Origin: Deltaproteobacteria bacterium | Lineage (GTDB): Bacteria > Myxococcota_A > UBA796 > GCA-2862545 | Assembly (NCBI GenBank): GCA_016938035.1 | Contig: JAFGVK010000236.1 | Coordinates: 1-44,914, forward strand | Direction: 5' to 3' | DNA: 44,914 nucleotides | The notes under the pieces: model-generated | Database searches by the model: none | What the model saw: the letters and a program-made list of their open reading frames with translations, nothing else | Told to the model about the DNA's origin: nothing | Part shown: piece after piece, positions 8,841 to 18,125 of the stretch | Position numbering within the stretch: the first letter of the stretch is position 1 | Layout: every line of letters starts with the position of its first letter | Program-made: the position numbers and the translations under genes

Positions 8841-9857
8841 ATGGCAGTTCGCATCGCTATCAACGGCTTCGGTCGCATCGGCCGCAACGTCTTCCGCATC
8901 GCCCACGGGCGCACCGACGTGGAGATCGTCCACATCAACGACCTCACCTCGGACGAGATGCTCGCCTATCTCCTCAAGCACGACTCCGTCCACGGTCCCT
9001 TCAAGGGCGACGTCAAGGCGGTAGAGGGCGGCATCGAGGTGGACGGCAAGCTCTACCCGACCAGCGAGATCAAGAACCCCGCCGAGCTGCCCTGGGCGGC
9101 CCTGGACGTGGACGTGGTCCTCGAGTGCACCGGCATCTTCACCGACGGCACCAAGGCCAAGGCCCACCTCGAGGCGGGCGCCAAGAAGGTCGTCATCTCC
9201 GCCCCCGGCAAGAACATCGACGGCACCTACGTCATCGGTGTGAACGACCACCTGGTGACCGGCGAGGAGAAGATGGTCTCCAACGCCTCCTGCACCACCA
9301 ACTGCCTCGCTCCGGTGGTCAAGGTGCTGCACGACCTAGCCACCATTGAGGACGGGCTGGTGACCACCATCCACTCCTACACCATGGACCAGAACCTCCT
9401 CGACGGGCCCCACCGCAAGGGCGACTTCCGCCGGGCCCGCGCCGCGGCCGTCAACATGGTCCCCACCAGCACCGGCGCCGCCAAGGCGATCGGCCTGGTC
9501 ATGCCCGAGCTCAAGGGCAAGCTGGACGGCATGGCGATGCGCGTCCCCACCGCCAACGTCTCGATCGTCGACGGCGTGTTCCGGGTCTCCCGCGACGTCA
9601 CCGTCGAGGAGGTCAACCAGGCCCTGCGCGACGCCGCGGCGAGCGGCCCCCTCAAGGGCATCCTCGAGGCGAGCGATGAGCCCCTGGTGTCGTCCGACCT
9701 GATGACCAACCCGCACTCCTCCATCGCCGATCTGGCGCTGACCCAGGTGATGAACGGGAACATGGTCAAGATCCTCTCCTGGTACGACAACGAGTGGGGC
9801 TTCTCCAACCGCATCCTCGACCTGGGCATCCTGGTCACGGTCAAGGCGCAGGGATGA
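8841..9857 (+). CDS. gap: Glyceraldehyde-3-phosphate dehydrogenase
   Basis: 338 residues, the usual length. It oxidises and phosphorylates glyceraldehyde-3-phosphate to 1,3-bisphosphoglycerate in central glycolysis. Visible are the Rossmann start INGFGRIGRN (8-17), the NAD-preferring Asp in HINDLT (Asp34), and the catalytic SNASCTTNC with Cys151. The usual TVHAYTNDQ segment reads TIHSYTMDQ here. The ATG at 8841 has GGAGGT 4 bases upstream; another in-frame ATG (8829) overlaps that site and is less likely. It is the first gene of the operon and its TGA overlaps the ATG of pgk. Confidence 0.97.
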   Translation: MAVRIAINGFGRIGRNVFRIAHGRTDVEIVHINDLTSDEMLAYLLKHDSVHGPFKGDVKAVEGGIEVDGKLYPTSEIKNPAELPWAALDVDVVLECTGIFTDGTKAKAHLEAGAKKVVISAPGKNIDGTYVIGVNDHLVTGEEKMVSNASCTTNCLAPVVKVLHDLATIEDGLVTTIHSYTMDQNLLDGPHRKGDFRRARAAAVNMVPTSTGAAKAIGLVMPELKGKLDGMAMRVPTANVSIVDGVFRVSRDVTVEEVNQALRDAAASGPLKGILEASDEPLVSSDLMTNPHSSIADLALTQVMNGNMVKILSWYDNEWGFSNRILDLGILVTVKAQG

Positions 9858-11035
9858 GCCCCCTCCCCACGCTCGAGACCCTGAGTTTCAGGGACAAGCG
9901 CGTGCTGGTGCGGGTGGATTTCAACACCCCCCTCAAGGATGGGGCGGTGTCGGATGACACCCGCATCAGGCGGGCGATCCCCACCATCCAGGCCCTGCGC
10001 GACCAGGGGGCCAAGGTGGTGCTGTGCAGTCACCTCGGCCGCCCCAAGGGCAAGCCCGACCCCGCCCTCAGCCTGCTCCCCGTGGCCGCGCGCCTCGCCG
10101 AGCTGCTCGACAGCGAGGTGGTGTTCGCCCACGAGGTGATCTCGGACGAGGTGGTGCAGCTCGCCAAGGAGCTCCCCCCCCGTGGGGTGATGCTGCTGGA
10201 GAACCTCCGCTTCGACCCCCGCGAGAAGGCCGGCGACGACGAGTTCGCCAAGGCCCTCGCTGCGGTGGGCGAGGTCTACGTCTCGGACGCCTTTGGGACC
10301 ATGCACCGGGCGCACGCGTCGGTGACTGGGGTGGCTCGCCACCTCCCGTCGGCCGCGGGCCTGTTGGTGCAGGCTGAGATCGAGGCGCTGTCGCGCCTGG
10401 TGGAGGAGCCCGCGAGGCCCTTCGCCGCGATCCTGGGCGGGGCCAAGGTCTCGGACAAGATCGACATGATCGACGCGCTCTCCAAGCGGGTGGACCGCCT
10501 GTTCATCGGCGGCGCGATGGCCTACACCTTCCTCTCCGCGCGCGGGGTGCCAGTGGGCTCCTCCCGCGTAGAGTCGGACAAGGTGGAGCTCGCGGCGAGC
10601 CTCCTCCGTAAGTGCGAGAACCGCGGGGTGAAGGTCTACCTCCCGGTGGATCACGTGGTCGCGGCGACCTTCGCCGAGGACGCCACCTCCACGCGGGTGA
10701 CCGAGATCCCTGAGGGGCAGATGGGCCTCGACATCGGGCCCGCCACCCTCGCGCAGTGGTCTGAGCTGCTGGCCCCGTGTGAGACGGTCTTCTGGAACGG
10801 CCCGATGGGCGTGTTCGAGTGGGACGCCTTCGCGGCGGGCACCAAGGGGGTCGCGGAGATCCTCGCCGATCTGCAGGGCTTCACCGTGGTCGGGGGGGGG
10901 GACTCCGCCGCCGCGATCGCCCACTTCGGCATGGAAGACCGCGTCAACCACGTCTCCACCGGCGGTGGCGCCTCTATGGCCTACGTCGAGCAGGGAGACC
11001 TTCCGGGCCTGAAGGCCCTGAGGGAGAGCCGATGA
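9854..11035 (+). CDS. pgk: Phosphoglycerate kinase
   Basis: 393 residues, full length. It transfers phosphate from 1,3-bisphosphoglycerate to ADP. The family signature RVDFNTPLKDG, the substrate-binding SHLGRPKG and LLENLRF, the hinge and nucleotide motifs GGAKVSDK and FWNGPMGVFE, and the C-terminal GGGDSAAA and STGGGASM are all present. The start codon overlaps the gap stop (ATGA), so translational coupling is likely. A run of ten G bases near 10892-10901 encodes the conserved GGG; it is in frame here but is a likely slippage or sequencing-error point. Confidence 0.97.
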   Translation: MSPLPTLETLSFRDKRVLVRVDFNTPLKDGAVSDDTRIRRAIPTIQALRDQGAKVVLCSHLGRPKGKPDPALSLLPVAARLAELLDSEVVFAHEVISDEVVQLAKELPPRGVMLLENLRFDPREKAGDDEFAKALAAVGEVYVSDAFGTMHRAHASVTGVARHLPSAAGLLVQAEIEALSRLVEEPARPFAAILGGAKVSDKIDMIDALSKRVDRLFIGGAMAYTFLSARGVPVGSSRVESDKVELAASLLRKCENRGVKVYLPVDHVVAATFAEDATSTRVTEIPEGQMGLDIGPATLAQWSELLAPCETVFWNGPMGVFEWDAFAAGTKGVAEILADLQGFTVVGGGDSAAAIAHFGMEDRVNHVSTGGGASMAYVEQGDLPGLKALRESR

Positions 11036-11793
11036 GCCGCAGGCCGTTTATCGCGGGCAACTGGAAGCTGAACCTTGGGCCCGCCGCTGCGGCGGCCCTG
11101 GGCGCCGAGCTGAAGGTCCGCCTCGCAGCGCGGGGAGACATCGACGTGGCGGTGTTCCCCACCGCCCTGTCGATCACCGCCGCCCTCCAGGCCACCGAGG
11201 GCGCTGGCATCAGCGTGGGCGTGCAGAACGTCTACGTCGAGGCCACCGGCGCCTTCACCGGCGAGAACTCCGCCGCCATGGCCCGCGAGGCCGGCTGCAC
11301 CTACGCCCTGCTCGGTCACTCCGAGCGCCGCCACGTCTTCGGCGAGAGCGACGCGCTGATCGGCCAGAAGGTCCACGCGTCCCTCGCCGCCGGGCTGCTG
11401 CCGATGCTCTGCATCGGTGAGACGCTCCCCGAGCGCGAAGCGGGGCAGGTGGAGGCGGTGATCCATCGCCAGCTCGAGACCGGCCTGGCCGGGCTCAGCG
11501 AGGCGCAGGTGGGCACGGTGACCCTCGCCTATGAGCCCGTGTGGGCCATCGGCACCGGCGTCACCGCGAGCCCGGAGCAGGCCCAGGAGGTCCACGCCTT
11601 CATCAGGTCCTGGCTCCGCGAGCGCTACGCCCCCTGGATCGCCGACGAGACGCGCGTGCTCTACGGCGGGTCTGTGAAGGCCTCCAACGCCGCTGAGCTG
11701 CTCTCCCAGCCCGACATCGACGGCGCGCTGGTGGGCGGCGCGGCGCTCTCTGCGGTGAGCTTCGCTGGCATCGTAGCGGGCGCCCTGGCGTAG
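11032..11793 (+). CDS. tpiA: Triosephosphate isomerase
   Basis: 253 residues, typical. It interconverts dihydroxyacetone phosphate and glyceraldehyde-3-phosphate. Catalytic residues are visible: Lys12 in AGNWKLN, His96 in LLGHSERR and Glu168 in AYEPVWAIGTG, plus the phosphate-binding YGGSVKASN near the C-terminus. It overlaps the pgk stop by four bases (ATGA), preceded by AGGGAG. The last gene of the operon; a terminator follows 22 bases after the stop. Confidence 0.97.
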   Translation: MSRRPFIAGNWKLNLGPAAAAALGAELKVRLAARGDIDVAVFPTALSITAALQATEGAGISVGVQNVYVEATGAFTGENSAAMAREAGCTYALLGHSERRHVFGESDALIGQKVHASLAAGLLPMLCIGETLPEREAGQVEAVIHRQLETGLAGLSEAQVGTVTLAYEPVWAIGTGVTASPEQAQEVHAFIRSWLRERYAPWIADETRVLYGGSVKASNAAELLSQPDIDGALVGGAALSAVSFAGIVAGALA

Positions 11794-11815
11794 CGAGCCC
11801 GCCTCGGCAGCGCAT

Positions 11816-11845
11816 GAGCCCCTCCCCAGAGGGGCTCTTTTTTTT
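11816..11845 (+). terminator. Intrinsic terminator of gap-pgk-tpiA
   Basis: Perfect 8-bp arms GAGCCCCT and AGGGGCTC enclose a 6-base loop (11816-11837) and are followed directly by eight T bases (11838-11845). Confidence 0.92.
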
Positions 11846-12198
11846 GTAAACCCAGGCGCAGGCTGGCCGCTCCAGGCCCGCAGGCAGCGCGCAGCCCGTC
11901 AGGCCCGGCGTCGCAGATCCACCAAAGACACGCCGCCTCCGACAACGGCCAGCGCTGGGGCGCGCCGCGGCGAGCAGCGCGGGACGCAGGGCCACAGCCC
12001 GCCGCTTCCCGTGGGACACCCGATCCAGCCCTTCAGGGGCGGGGGCCCCCCCCGAGCGCAGGCGGTCGGTGCGACGCAGGAGCCGCCTGCGCCTGCGCGT
12101 CTCGCCGCGCTCGGAGGCGGTCTGAGACGATGGCCCGACGCCCGGCCCCCTGGCTCTCCCCCGCCGGCGGGGGCGGTGAGCGCCTCTCTCGCGGCCCC
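11846..12198. other. Gene-free region between convergent operons, with a GC palindrome
   Basis: No coding frame is convincing. At 12158-12173 there is a perfect 16-base palindrome (CCCCCGCCGGCGGGGG), about 25 bases past the gspN stop on the minus strand. It could help end the secretion operon transcript, but no T-run follows. Confidence 0.5.
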
Positions 12199-13419
12199 CT
12201 ACTCCTCGAAGCCCTCCTCGGGGATCGCCAGCTCCTCAGGCCCCGCGAGCTCGTCCTCCTCGTCAGGGGGCAGCTCCTCGGGGAGCTCCTCGGGCAGCTC
12301 CTCGTCGACGAACTCGGGCTCCATCGCCCTCTCGGGCTGCGGGTCCACCACCTGCGCGTCGCGGCTGGGGCGGAGCGCGGGGCTCTTGATGCGTGACCTC
12401 CGCTCGGAGATCCGCTCGGCGCGCCGCGCGTCGAGGTCCCCCGGATCCTCGGTCTGGGCGCGGTCCATCACCTTGTCGCGGGGGTTCACCTTGGCGTCGA
12501 TGCGGGAGCGGGCCTTCCGCTCGCGGTCCTCGGTCCACCTGGGCCGCTGAGCGGTGCCGGAGAGGCTGTAGTGGAAGCGGTCGTCCGACCACTTGGCGCT
12601 CTGGAGCAGCCCCTTGAACATCGCGAAGTCGTCCGACAGGGACAGCACCACCTTCAGGCGAAACCGCGTGCGGCTGAGGTCATCCGCCAGGATCACGTCC
12701 CCCTGAAGCTCGACCTCCCCCACCGAGGTGGAGATCTCTCCCCTGCTCACCCGCGCCCGCCCCTGAGTGACGTCGAAGGCCAGGTCGATGTGGTGGATCA
12801 GGATCTCGCCCAAGTCGAAGCCCTCCAGCGCCTTGGCCTGGATCTGCTGAATGGCCAGCTCCTCCCCCTTGAGCGAGGCGCGCCCCTCTGCCTTGCCCAG
12901 CCCGTCCGCAGCGGCAAGCTCCACGTCCAGGTCGAGGGTGCCCGTCCCGACGATCCGCGTCTCTTTGATGGGCGGCAGCGCAGAGATCGGGAAGCCGTTG
13001 GCCTCCAGCGCGATCGAGGTGGCCTTGATCCCCCCCCCCTCCTCTGCCGCGACCAGCGAGGTCTCGAAGTCCACGTCACCGCTCCCCATCACCGCCCGCC
13101 CCCACACGGTAGGGGAGCGGGAGATCAGGCCGAACAGCCCGGTCCTCACCTTGAGCGAGTCCAGGGCGAGCATCTGCACCATCTCGCCGTCGCCATCGAG
13201 GTTCTTGGAGAGCAGGCGCACCTCGCTGCCCTTCACCCCGATCCAGGCGGGGTAGACCTCGCCCACGTCCAGGGCGACGTCCTTCGACACCCGCTCGGAC
13301 CACTCCCACATCACCCGCTCCGCCACCTCCTCGCCGGGGAAGGTGAGCCAGAGCCCCACCAGGAAGACCAGGCCGAACCACAGCGAGGCGAGGAGGCCGA
13401 TTCCGAGCTTCCGCATCAC
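12199..13419 (-). CDS. gspN: Type II secretion protein GspN (AsmA-like type)
   Basis: About 406 residues. One N-terminal membrane helix (residues ~7-27) is followed by a periplasmic region of beta-rich, AsmA/GspN-like character and a strongly acidic tail with repeated EELPEELP. It is assigned by its position as last gene after gspM and by the domain layout found in deltaproteobacterial and leptospiral GspN. A GTG start at 13419 gives a GTGA overlap with gspM; the ATG at 13416 is an equally good alternative. The acidic tail is unusual and could be low-complexity extension. Confidence 0.75.
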   Translation of the reverse strand: MMRKLGIGLLASLWFGLVFLVGLWLTFPGEEVAERVMWEWSERVSKDVALDVGEVYPAWIGVKGSEVRLLSKNLDGDGEMVQMLALDSLKVRTGLFGLISRSPTVWGRAVMGSGDVDFETSLVAAEEGGGIKATSIALEANGFPISALPPIKETRIVGTGTLDLDVELAAADGLGKAEGRASLKGEELAIQQIQAKALEGFDLGEILIHHIDLAFDVTQGRARVSRGEISTSVGEVELQGDVILADDLSRTRFRLKVVLSLSDDFAMFKGLLQSAKWSDDRFHYSLSGTAQRPRWTEDRERKARSRIDAKVNPRDKVMDRAQTEDPGDLDARRAERISERRSRIKSPALRPSRDAQVVDPQPERAMEPEFVDEELPEELPEELPPDEEDELAGPEELAIPEEGFEE

Positions 13420-13958
13420 ACGCCATCCTTGAGGGTGAGGGTTACCAGGTCGAGGGTGAGGTTGATCATCGTCTCGTTGTCCACCTTGATGGTCTTGAAC
13501 TGCGCCCGGTCCACCGACACCGGGTAGTCCGAGACCTCCAGGTCATACAGGAAGTCGAGCGCCTGCGACAGGGGCACCTTGCGCAGCTCCACCCTGTACC
13601 TGGTGGACTTGAGGTTGCCCTCCATCTCGGAGCCCTGCTCATCCACCGAGCGGAGCTGATCGCTCACCCCGGTCTGGGCGGCGATCTTCTCGACGTGGGC
13701 GTCCAGCCGCACACCGCGCGCCTCCTTGAGGTGGCTCTCGGAGGCGGCCAGCTTGGTCGAGGCCTCTTGGTACATCTCCTCCATCGCCACCATGACCTCC
13801 ATGGTGTCCTTGGCGGAGCGGAGCTGGGCGGCCTTGGCGTCCAGGTCGCCCTTGGCCAGGAAGAGCAGCAGCCCCCCGCCGACTACGGCGAAGAACAGCA
13901 CCAGCCCGGCCAGGAGCTTGCGGTCGCGAGGGGAGAGGGAGGCGAGCACCGCGCTCAT
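13416..13958 (-). CDS. gspM: Type II secretion protein GspM
   Basis: 180 residues. A short cytoplasmic N-terminus, one membrane helix (about 15-34), a coiled-coil segment (to ~85), then a compact periplasmic ferredoxin-like domain with alternating strands near the C-terminus. This is the GspM/PilO-like layout. In the T2SS it pairs with GspL to form the inner-membrane platform. RBS AAGGAG lies 5 bases upstream of the ATG, and the stop overlaps gspN. Sequence conservation in this family is low, so position carries much of the assignment. Confidence 0.8.
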   Translation of the reverse strand: MSAVLASLSPRDRKLLAGLVLFFAVVGGGLLLFLAKGDLDAKAAQLRSAKDTMEVMVAMEEMYQEASTKLAASESHLKEARGVRLDAHVEKIAAQTGVSDQLRSVDEQGSEMEGNLKSTRYRVELRKVPLSQALDFLYDLEVSDYPVSVDRAQFKTIKVDNETMINLTLDLVTLTLKDGV

Positions 13959-13960
13959 GA

Positions 13961-15478
13961 CTACTCCTTGCCTTCCAGCGGAATGTTCAGGACAAAACGG
14001 ATCTTATCTCGGACCTTCTTGGGGTCCTTCGAGGTGGCCGCGGCGAAGCGCGCGTCGCCGCGCACCGACTCCTCAATGGTGGCCACGTCACCGAAGCCGC
14101 TGGTCTCCGCGTCGAGGGTGATGGCGCCGGGGGCGATGGTCAGCTCGCTCACGTCCACCGTCACCTCCTCTGGGGGAGGGAAGGCCTTGGTGAGGCCGCG
14201 GAGCAGCGAGACCGTGGGGGGGGTGTCCTTCTCGGCGCCCAGCACCTTGGCCCGCTCCACCGCGTCGTCGGTCCGCTCCTTCATCACCGACTTGATCTGC
14301 GCGGTGCTCTGAAGGCTGGACTCTGGCACCTCGGGGAAGTTGTCGGTCACCACCGCGAGCACCGCCGCCCGCGAGGCCTCGATCTCTACCGAGAGGGTGT
14401 GGGAGCGCCACGCCCAGCCCGCCACAGAGGCCACCAGGAAGAACGCGATCAGCGCGACCCCGTAGGTGCTCACGACCCGGAAGAGATCGATGCTCCCGCG
14501 ATAGGCGAGGGCGCCCCTGCGGAGGCAGGTCAGCTCCCCGCCCCCCTGCCCCGCCAGGCGCTCCGCGAGCGCGTCCGCCACCGCGAAGCCGCCCTCGCCA
14601 TCGGGGGGCGCCACCGAGATCCCCAGCTGCCCCGAGAGCAGCGCCGCGAAGCCCTCCAACCGTCCCCCGTCCCCCGCGAGCCGGACCGCGCTGAGCTCAA
14701 CCCCCGCCGCGTCCTCCAGGGCGACCAGGGTGGCACGCAGCTCGGCGACGAGCAGGGCCAGAGCGGGTCCATAGACGCTGCGCAGCTCCCCCCTGCTGTC
14801 CGCCTCCTTGCGGGCGGTGGACTGGGAGAAGGTGGTGTGGGTGGCGCGCTGCACCGCCAGGGTGAGGTCTCGGCCCCCCACCGAGACGGTCCGCACCAGG
14901 CGCACCACCCCGTCCACCACCAGCGAGGCGGTGGTGCTCGTGTGGCCGATGTCCACCACCGCCTCGGCGCCGGTCGGCAGCGCCAGCGCCCCCAGCAGCT
15001 CCCCCGAGAGGTGCACCACCCTGGGGTTGAGGCCCCTGCCCTGCAGCGCCGCGATCGCCTCCGCGACCTCGGCGTGAGGGGCGAAGCTCACCAGCAGCGC
15101 GGTGTCCTCCACCACCGCCAGGGTCCGCCAGGCGAGGATCATGTCGTCCACGTCGAAAGGCACCAGCCCCTCCACCGCGAAGGGGAGGGTCTTGGCGATC
15201 TGCGCCTTGTCGGTGAACGGGAGCCGCATGGGGTGGGACGAGGCGCGGGACGACGGCCACGCCAGCCCCGCCGCGCTGCCGGAGCGCCAGTCCGGGTGGC
15301 GGGCGAGGATCTGGTCCAGCGCCGCGAGCTGCTCGGCGAGGGTGACAGGCGTCACGCCGTCCTGCGGGACGCGCTCTGCCTCCCGCAGCTCCAGCGTTGG
15401 GGCGCCGCGCCCTGCGGACTGATAGGCTGAGACCTTGACGGCACAGGTGCCGAGATCGATGGCGAGATAGCGGGACAT
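13961..15478 (-). CDS. gspL: Type II secretion protein GspL
   Basis: 505 residues. The N-terminal ~330 residues are a PilM/actin-like cytoplasmic domain (start YLAIDLGTCAVKVSAY; internal VVDIGHTSTTASLVVDG), a membrane helix lies at about 345-365, and a periplasmic ferredoxin-like domain follows. GspL links the ATPase GspE to the inner-membrane platform. The longer, PilM-like cytoplasmic domain recalls type IV pilus systems. It starts immediately after the gspK stop, with no intervening base. Confidence 0.88.
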   Translation of the reverse strand: MSRYLAIDLGTCAVKVSAYQSAGRGAPTLELREAERVPQDGVTPVTLAEQLAALDQILARHPDWRSGSAAGLAWPSSRASSHPMRLPFTDKAQIAKTLPFAVEGLVPFDVDDMILAWRTLAVVEDTALLVSFAPHAEVAEAIAALQGRGLNPRVVHLSGELLGALALPTGAEAVVDIGHTSTTASLVVDGVVRLVRTVSVGGRDLTLAVQRATHTTFSQSTARKEADSRGELRSVYGPALALLVAELRATLVALEDAAGVELSAVRLAGDGGRLEGFAALLSGQLGISVAPPDGEGGFAVADALAERLAGQGGGELTCLRRGALAYRGSIDLFRVVSTYGVALIAFFLVASVAGWAWRSHTLSVEIEASRAAVLAVVTDNFPEVPESSLQSTAQIKSVMKERTDDAVERAKVLGAEKDTPPTVSLLRGLTKAFPPPEEVTVDVSELTIAPGAITLDAETSGFGDVATIEESVRGDARFAAATSKDPKKVRDKIRFVLNIPLEGKE

Positions 15479-16771
15479 CTACTCGACTCTCCAGTAAACG
15501 ACTTTCCCCAGGTCAGAGCTGGTAAAATCCAGCACCACCTCGACCTTCACCGCAGCCTCTCCCACCTGACCGGTGGAGAGGACGCGGAAGATCGTGGACT
15601 GAGTGGAGACGGAATTCTTGATATTGGCGTCGACGGTGGGGTAGGCCTGGGTCAGGTAGTTGACGAAGGCCTTGTCCGAGGCGAAGGTGGACATCGCCCG
15701 GTACTCTTCGATGTAGCGGATGATCTCTTCGATTTGAGGGTCGGGGGCCGAGGGGTAGTAGGCCTTGACCAGCGCCCACATCACCTCGCACTGAGCGGTG
15801 TTGACGTTGACCTTGCCCCCGCCGTAGACGGTGATCTTGTCGCCGTAGCGCTCCCACACGTCGTCGCGGTGCCACCCGTCCACCAGCCGGACCTCCTGCA
15901 GGGTGTCGAAGGGGGCGTTCTTCGGCATGTAGGGGTCCTGCAGCCGCTGGTAGAGCGACTCCTCTGCGCCGCCCTGGTAGAGCCTGTCGCTGTCGGAGTC
16001 ATTCCAGTCCGCCAGGTTGGCGATCAGCTCCCAGCGGTCGAGGTTCTGCTCGTAGAAGAACTGGTCCTGATCGTCGATCTCGTTGGTAGGGGTGGCGAAG
16101 GGCTTGGTGTTTCCGCAGGTGCGCACGCCGGACATCAGCGAGTAGAGCTTGAGGGCCACCGGATCGGTCATCAGGTCGGCGTAAGAGGTCGCCTTGATGC
16201 CGGTGATGGCGATCTTGCGGTCCTCGTCGTGGACCTCCGCGAAAAAATCACCGTCAAAGTCCAGGAAGTTACGCTCCGACCCCTTTGACTCCCTGGTCTC
16301 CGCGAGCTGCTCCTCGCTCAGGCCCCCCGCCTGCTCCACGTCGGCCACGTCGTCCTCGTCCAAGCCGTCATCGAAGACCAGCAGCATCCGCAGCAGGCCG
16401 GTGTTGATCGCCGGCACCATCTGCCACAGGGTGTCGCCGATCGAGACCCCGAAGCTCGCCGCCATATCCCCGATCATGCTGTTGGAGCCGAGCTGTTTGG
16501 AGGCGATCAGGATCAGCCGGTACAGGTTGAGGCCGGTCATCGCCAGCGCCTCGGCCTTCACCTCGTTGCGCTCCTGCGAGGCGAGCTGCACCCGCACCAG
16601 CGCGGCGTAGGAGATCTCCGTTACCAGCACCGTCATAAACAGGATGGTGGTCAACACCATCACCAGCGCCACGCCCGAGCGGGACCTGCGGGCCCCACGG
16701 TAGAAGCGGTGCGTCCGCCGCCCCCTAGGCCGGGTCAGCTCCCACCACACGGCTCGGAGGGCGCGGGTCAT
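15479..16771 (-). CDS. gspK: Type II secretion minor pseudopilin GspK
   Basis: 430 residues. A long basic leader ends RSRSG, followed by the hydrophobic helix VALVMVLTTILFMTVLV; the usual Glu5 of the mature protein is absent, as is typical for GspK. The large globular domain and the helix-hairpin-helix-like C-terminal part (NVNTAQCEVMWAL) fit GspK, which caps the pseudopilus with GspI and GspJ. It overlaps gspJ by four bases (ATGA). Confidence 0.9.
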   Translation of the reverse strand: MTRALRAVWWELTRPRGRRTHRFYRGARRSRSGVALVMVLTTILFMTVLVTEISYAALVRVQLASQERNEVKAEALAMTGLNLYRLILIASKQLGSNSMIGDMAASFGVSIGDTLWQMVPAINTGLLRMLLVFDDGLDEDDVADVEQAGGLSEEQLAETRESKGSERNFLDFDGDFFAEVHDEDRKIAITGIKATSYADLMTDPVALKLYSLMSGVRTCGNTKPFATPTNEIDDQDQFFYEQNLDRWELIANLADWNDSDSDRLYQGGAEESLYQRLQDPYMPKNAPFDTLQEVRLVDGWHRDDVWERYGDKITVYGGGKVNVNTAQCEVMWALVKAYYPSAPDPQIEEIIRYIEEYRAMSTFASDKAFVNYLTQAYPTVDANIKNSVSTQSTIFRVLSTGQVGEAAVKVEVVLDFTSSDLGKVVYWRVE

Positions 16772-17478
16772 TTGGCCTCCTTGGCGAAGAGGGAGCGCTT
16801 GAGCGGCGAGGCGTACTGGAGCACCACGGTGGTCATCACCGGGATGTCGATGGTCTTGTCCGCATCGGAGGCGTCCTGCCCGATGAGCACCATGCCGATC
16901 TGCACGGCCCTGGGCAGGTAGTAGGGGGTGTCAGTGGAGCGGGAGTCCCACTCGTCCCGCCACTCGTTGGTCTTGGGGTCGAGGTAGCGCAGGTCGAAGG
17001 AGCGGACGTTGTAGGCCAGGGGGAAGACCACCCCGGCCTCATCGGGCTCCTCGTCGATGCGAGGCGCCTCGCGGTGGAAGAGCACGTAGCCCTGCCCCCG
17101 CTCGCGCGAGGGCTCCGCCCAGAGGGAGATCTCGGTCTGATCGCTCTCGCGGGAGTTCCGGTACAGGCGCTGGTGGGCGAGCGAGGCGAAGAACAGCGTG
17201 TCGGGATCGGAGTTCTCGCCGACGAAGACCGTCCAGTAGGTGTTCACCGCCCCGCGGTTGGGGGTGAGGTAGGCGAGCTGCAGCTCGCGGCGCAGGCGGG
17301 AGAGGGTGACCCGCGCGGAGCGGGTTGTCTCGTCGCGCTCAGCGAGGATCGCCCGCGCGTCGCCTGTCGAGGCGAGGATCTCCCACGACATGGCGGCCAT
17401 CACCACCAGCACCGCCACCGCCACCATCACCTCGATGAGGTTCATCCCCCTGCGGGACCTGCGGCCCGGGGCGCTCAT
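16768..17478 (-). CDS. gspJ: Type II secretion minor pseudopilin GspJ
   Basis: 236 residues. Prepilin motif RRG/MNLIEVMVAVAVLVV, with predicted cleavage after Gly11 and Glu5 of the mature form present. The body contains the LSRLRRELQLAYL type segment of GspJ. It forms part of the pseudopilus tip complex. Four-base overlaps on both sides (gspI upstream, gspK downstream) point to coupled translation. Confidence 0.9.
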   Translation of the reverse strand: MSAPGRRSRRGMNLIEVMVAVAVLVVMAAMSWEILASTGDARAILAERDETTRSARVTLSRLRRELQLAYLTPNRGAVNTYWTVFVGENSDPDTLFFASLAHQRLYRNSRESDQTEISLWAEPSRERGQGYVLFHREAPRIDEEPDEAGVVFPLAYNVRSFDLRYLDPKTNEWRDEWDSRSTDTPYYLPRAVQIGMVLIGQDASDADKTIDIPVMTTVVLQYASPLKRSLFAKEAK

Positions 17479-18125
17479 GGGTTGTCCTGCTGGATGGCGT
17501 CGCCGCCGGGGATGATCTGCCCGGTAGGGTTGATCACGTGGGTGGTGAGGATCACCTGGTCACCCCGCTCCTCCGCGAGCTTGAGGTCCTCAGTGCCCCA
17601 CCACACCACCACCCGCGCCTCGCGGATGTATGCCCCCAGCATCTCGGTGATCATCTCGTTGGAGACGCCCAGCGCGGAGAGATCGGGGGCGCCACCACCC
17701 GCGGCGTTGGACTGGACCTCTGGCTGGCTCTCGCCCCAGTAGCCAGAGCCCGCCATGCTCTCGCCCATCCCGGCGATGTCCCCCGCCAGGCCCAGGTCGA
17801 TCTCGAGCACCGACCACGCGTAGTAGTAGTCGTCGAGGGCCTGGCCCATCTTCAGGTCCAGCTCCTCGCTGCCGAAGTCCTTGAAATCCCCATGCTCTTC
17901 GATGTCCTGGTCGCCGAAGCCCTCCTCCTCGACCTGGAGGAGCACCTCGTTGAGCTTCTCCTGCGCCAGGTGGGTGCCGGTCACGACCCGCTCGGCCTCG
18001 CGGGTCATCTTGACCGCGGTGTTCTGGGTCTCCATCAGGATGGTCATGCTCACCACTAGGATGGCGAGAGAGACCATCACCTCCAGCAGAGAGAAGCCGC
18101 GGCGGTGGGGGTGGCGTGCGGTCAT
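17475..18125 (-). CDS. gspI: Type II secretion minor pseudopilin GspI, enlarged
   Basis: 216 residues, clearly longer than the usual ~120-130. Prepilin motif HRRG/FSLLEVMVSLAILVV with cleavage after Gly10, then the family feature THLAQEKLNEVL. Between ~75 and ~165 there is an acidic, Gly-rich insertion before the final strand region (VVVWWG, QVILTTHV). It contributes to the pseudopilus tip with GspJ and GspK. Four-base overlaps with both neighbours. Confidence 0.87.
   Translation of the reverse strand: MTARHPHRRGFSLLEVMVSLAILVVSMTILMETQNTAVKMTREAERVVTGTHLAQEKLNEVLLQVEEEGFGDQDIEEHGDFKDFGSEELDLKMGQALDDYYYAWSVLEIDLGLAGDIAGMGESMAGSGYWGESQPEVQSNAAGGGAPDLSALGVSNEMITEMLGAYIREARVVVWWGTEDLKLAEERGDQVILTTHVINPTGQIIPGGDAIQQDNP

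Noticed and set aside
12158..12173. Perfect GC palindrome as a full terminator of the gsp operon
   Set aside because: No T-run on the minus strand; kept only as a note in the gene-free region.
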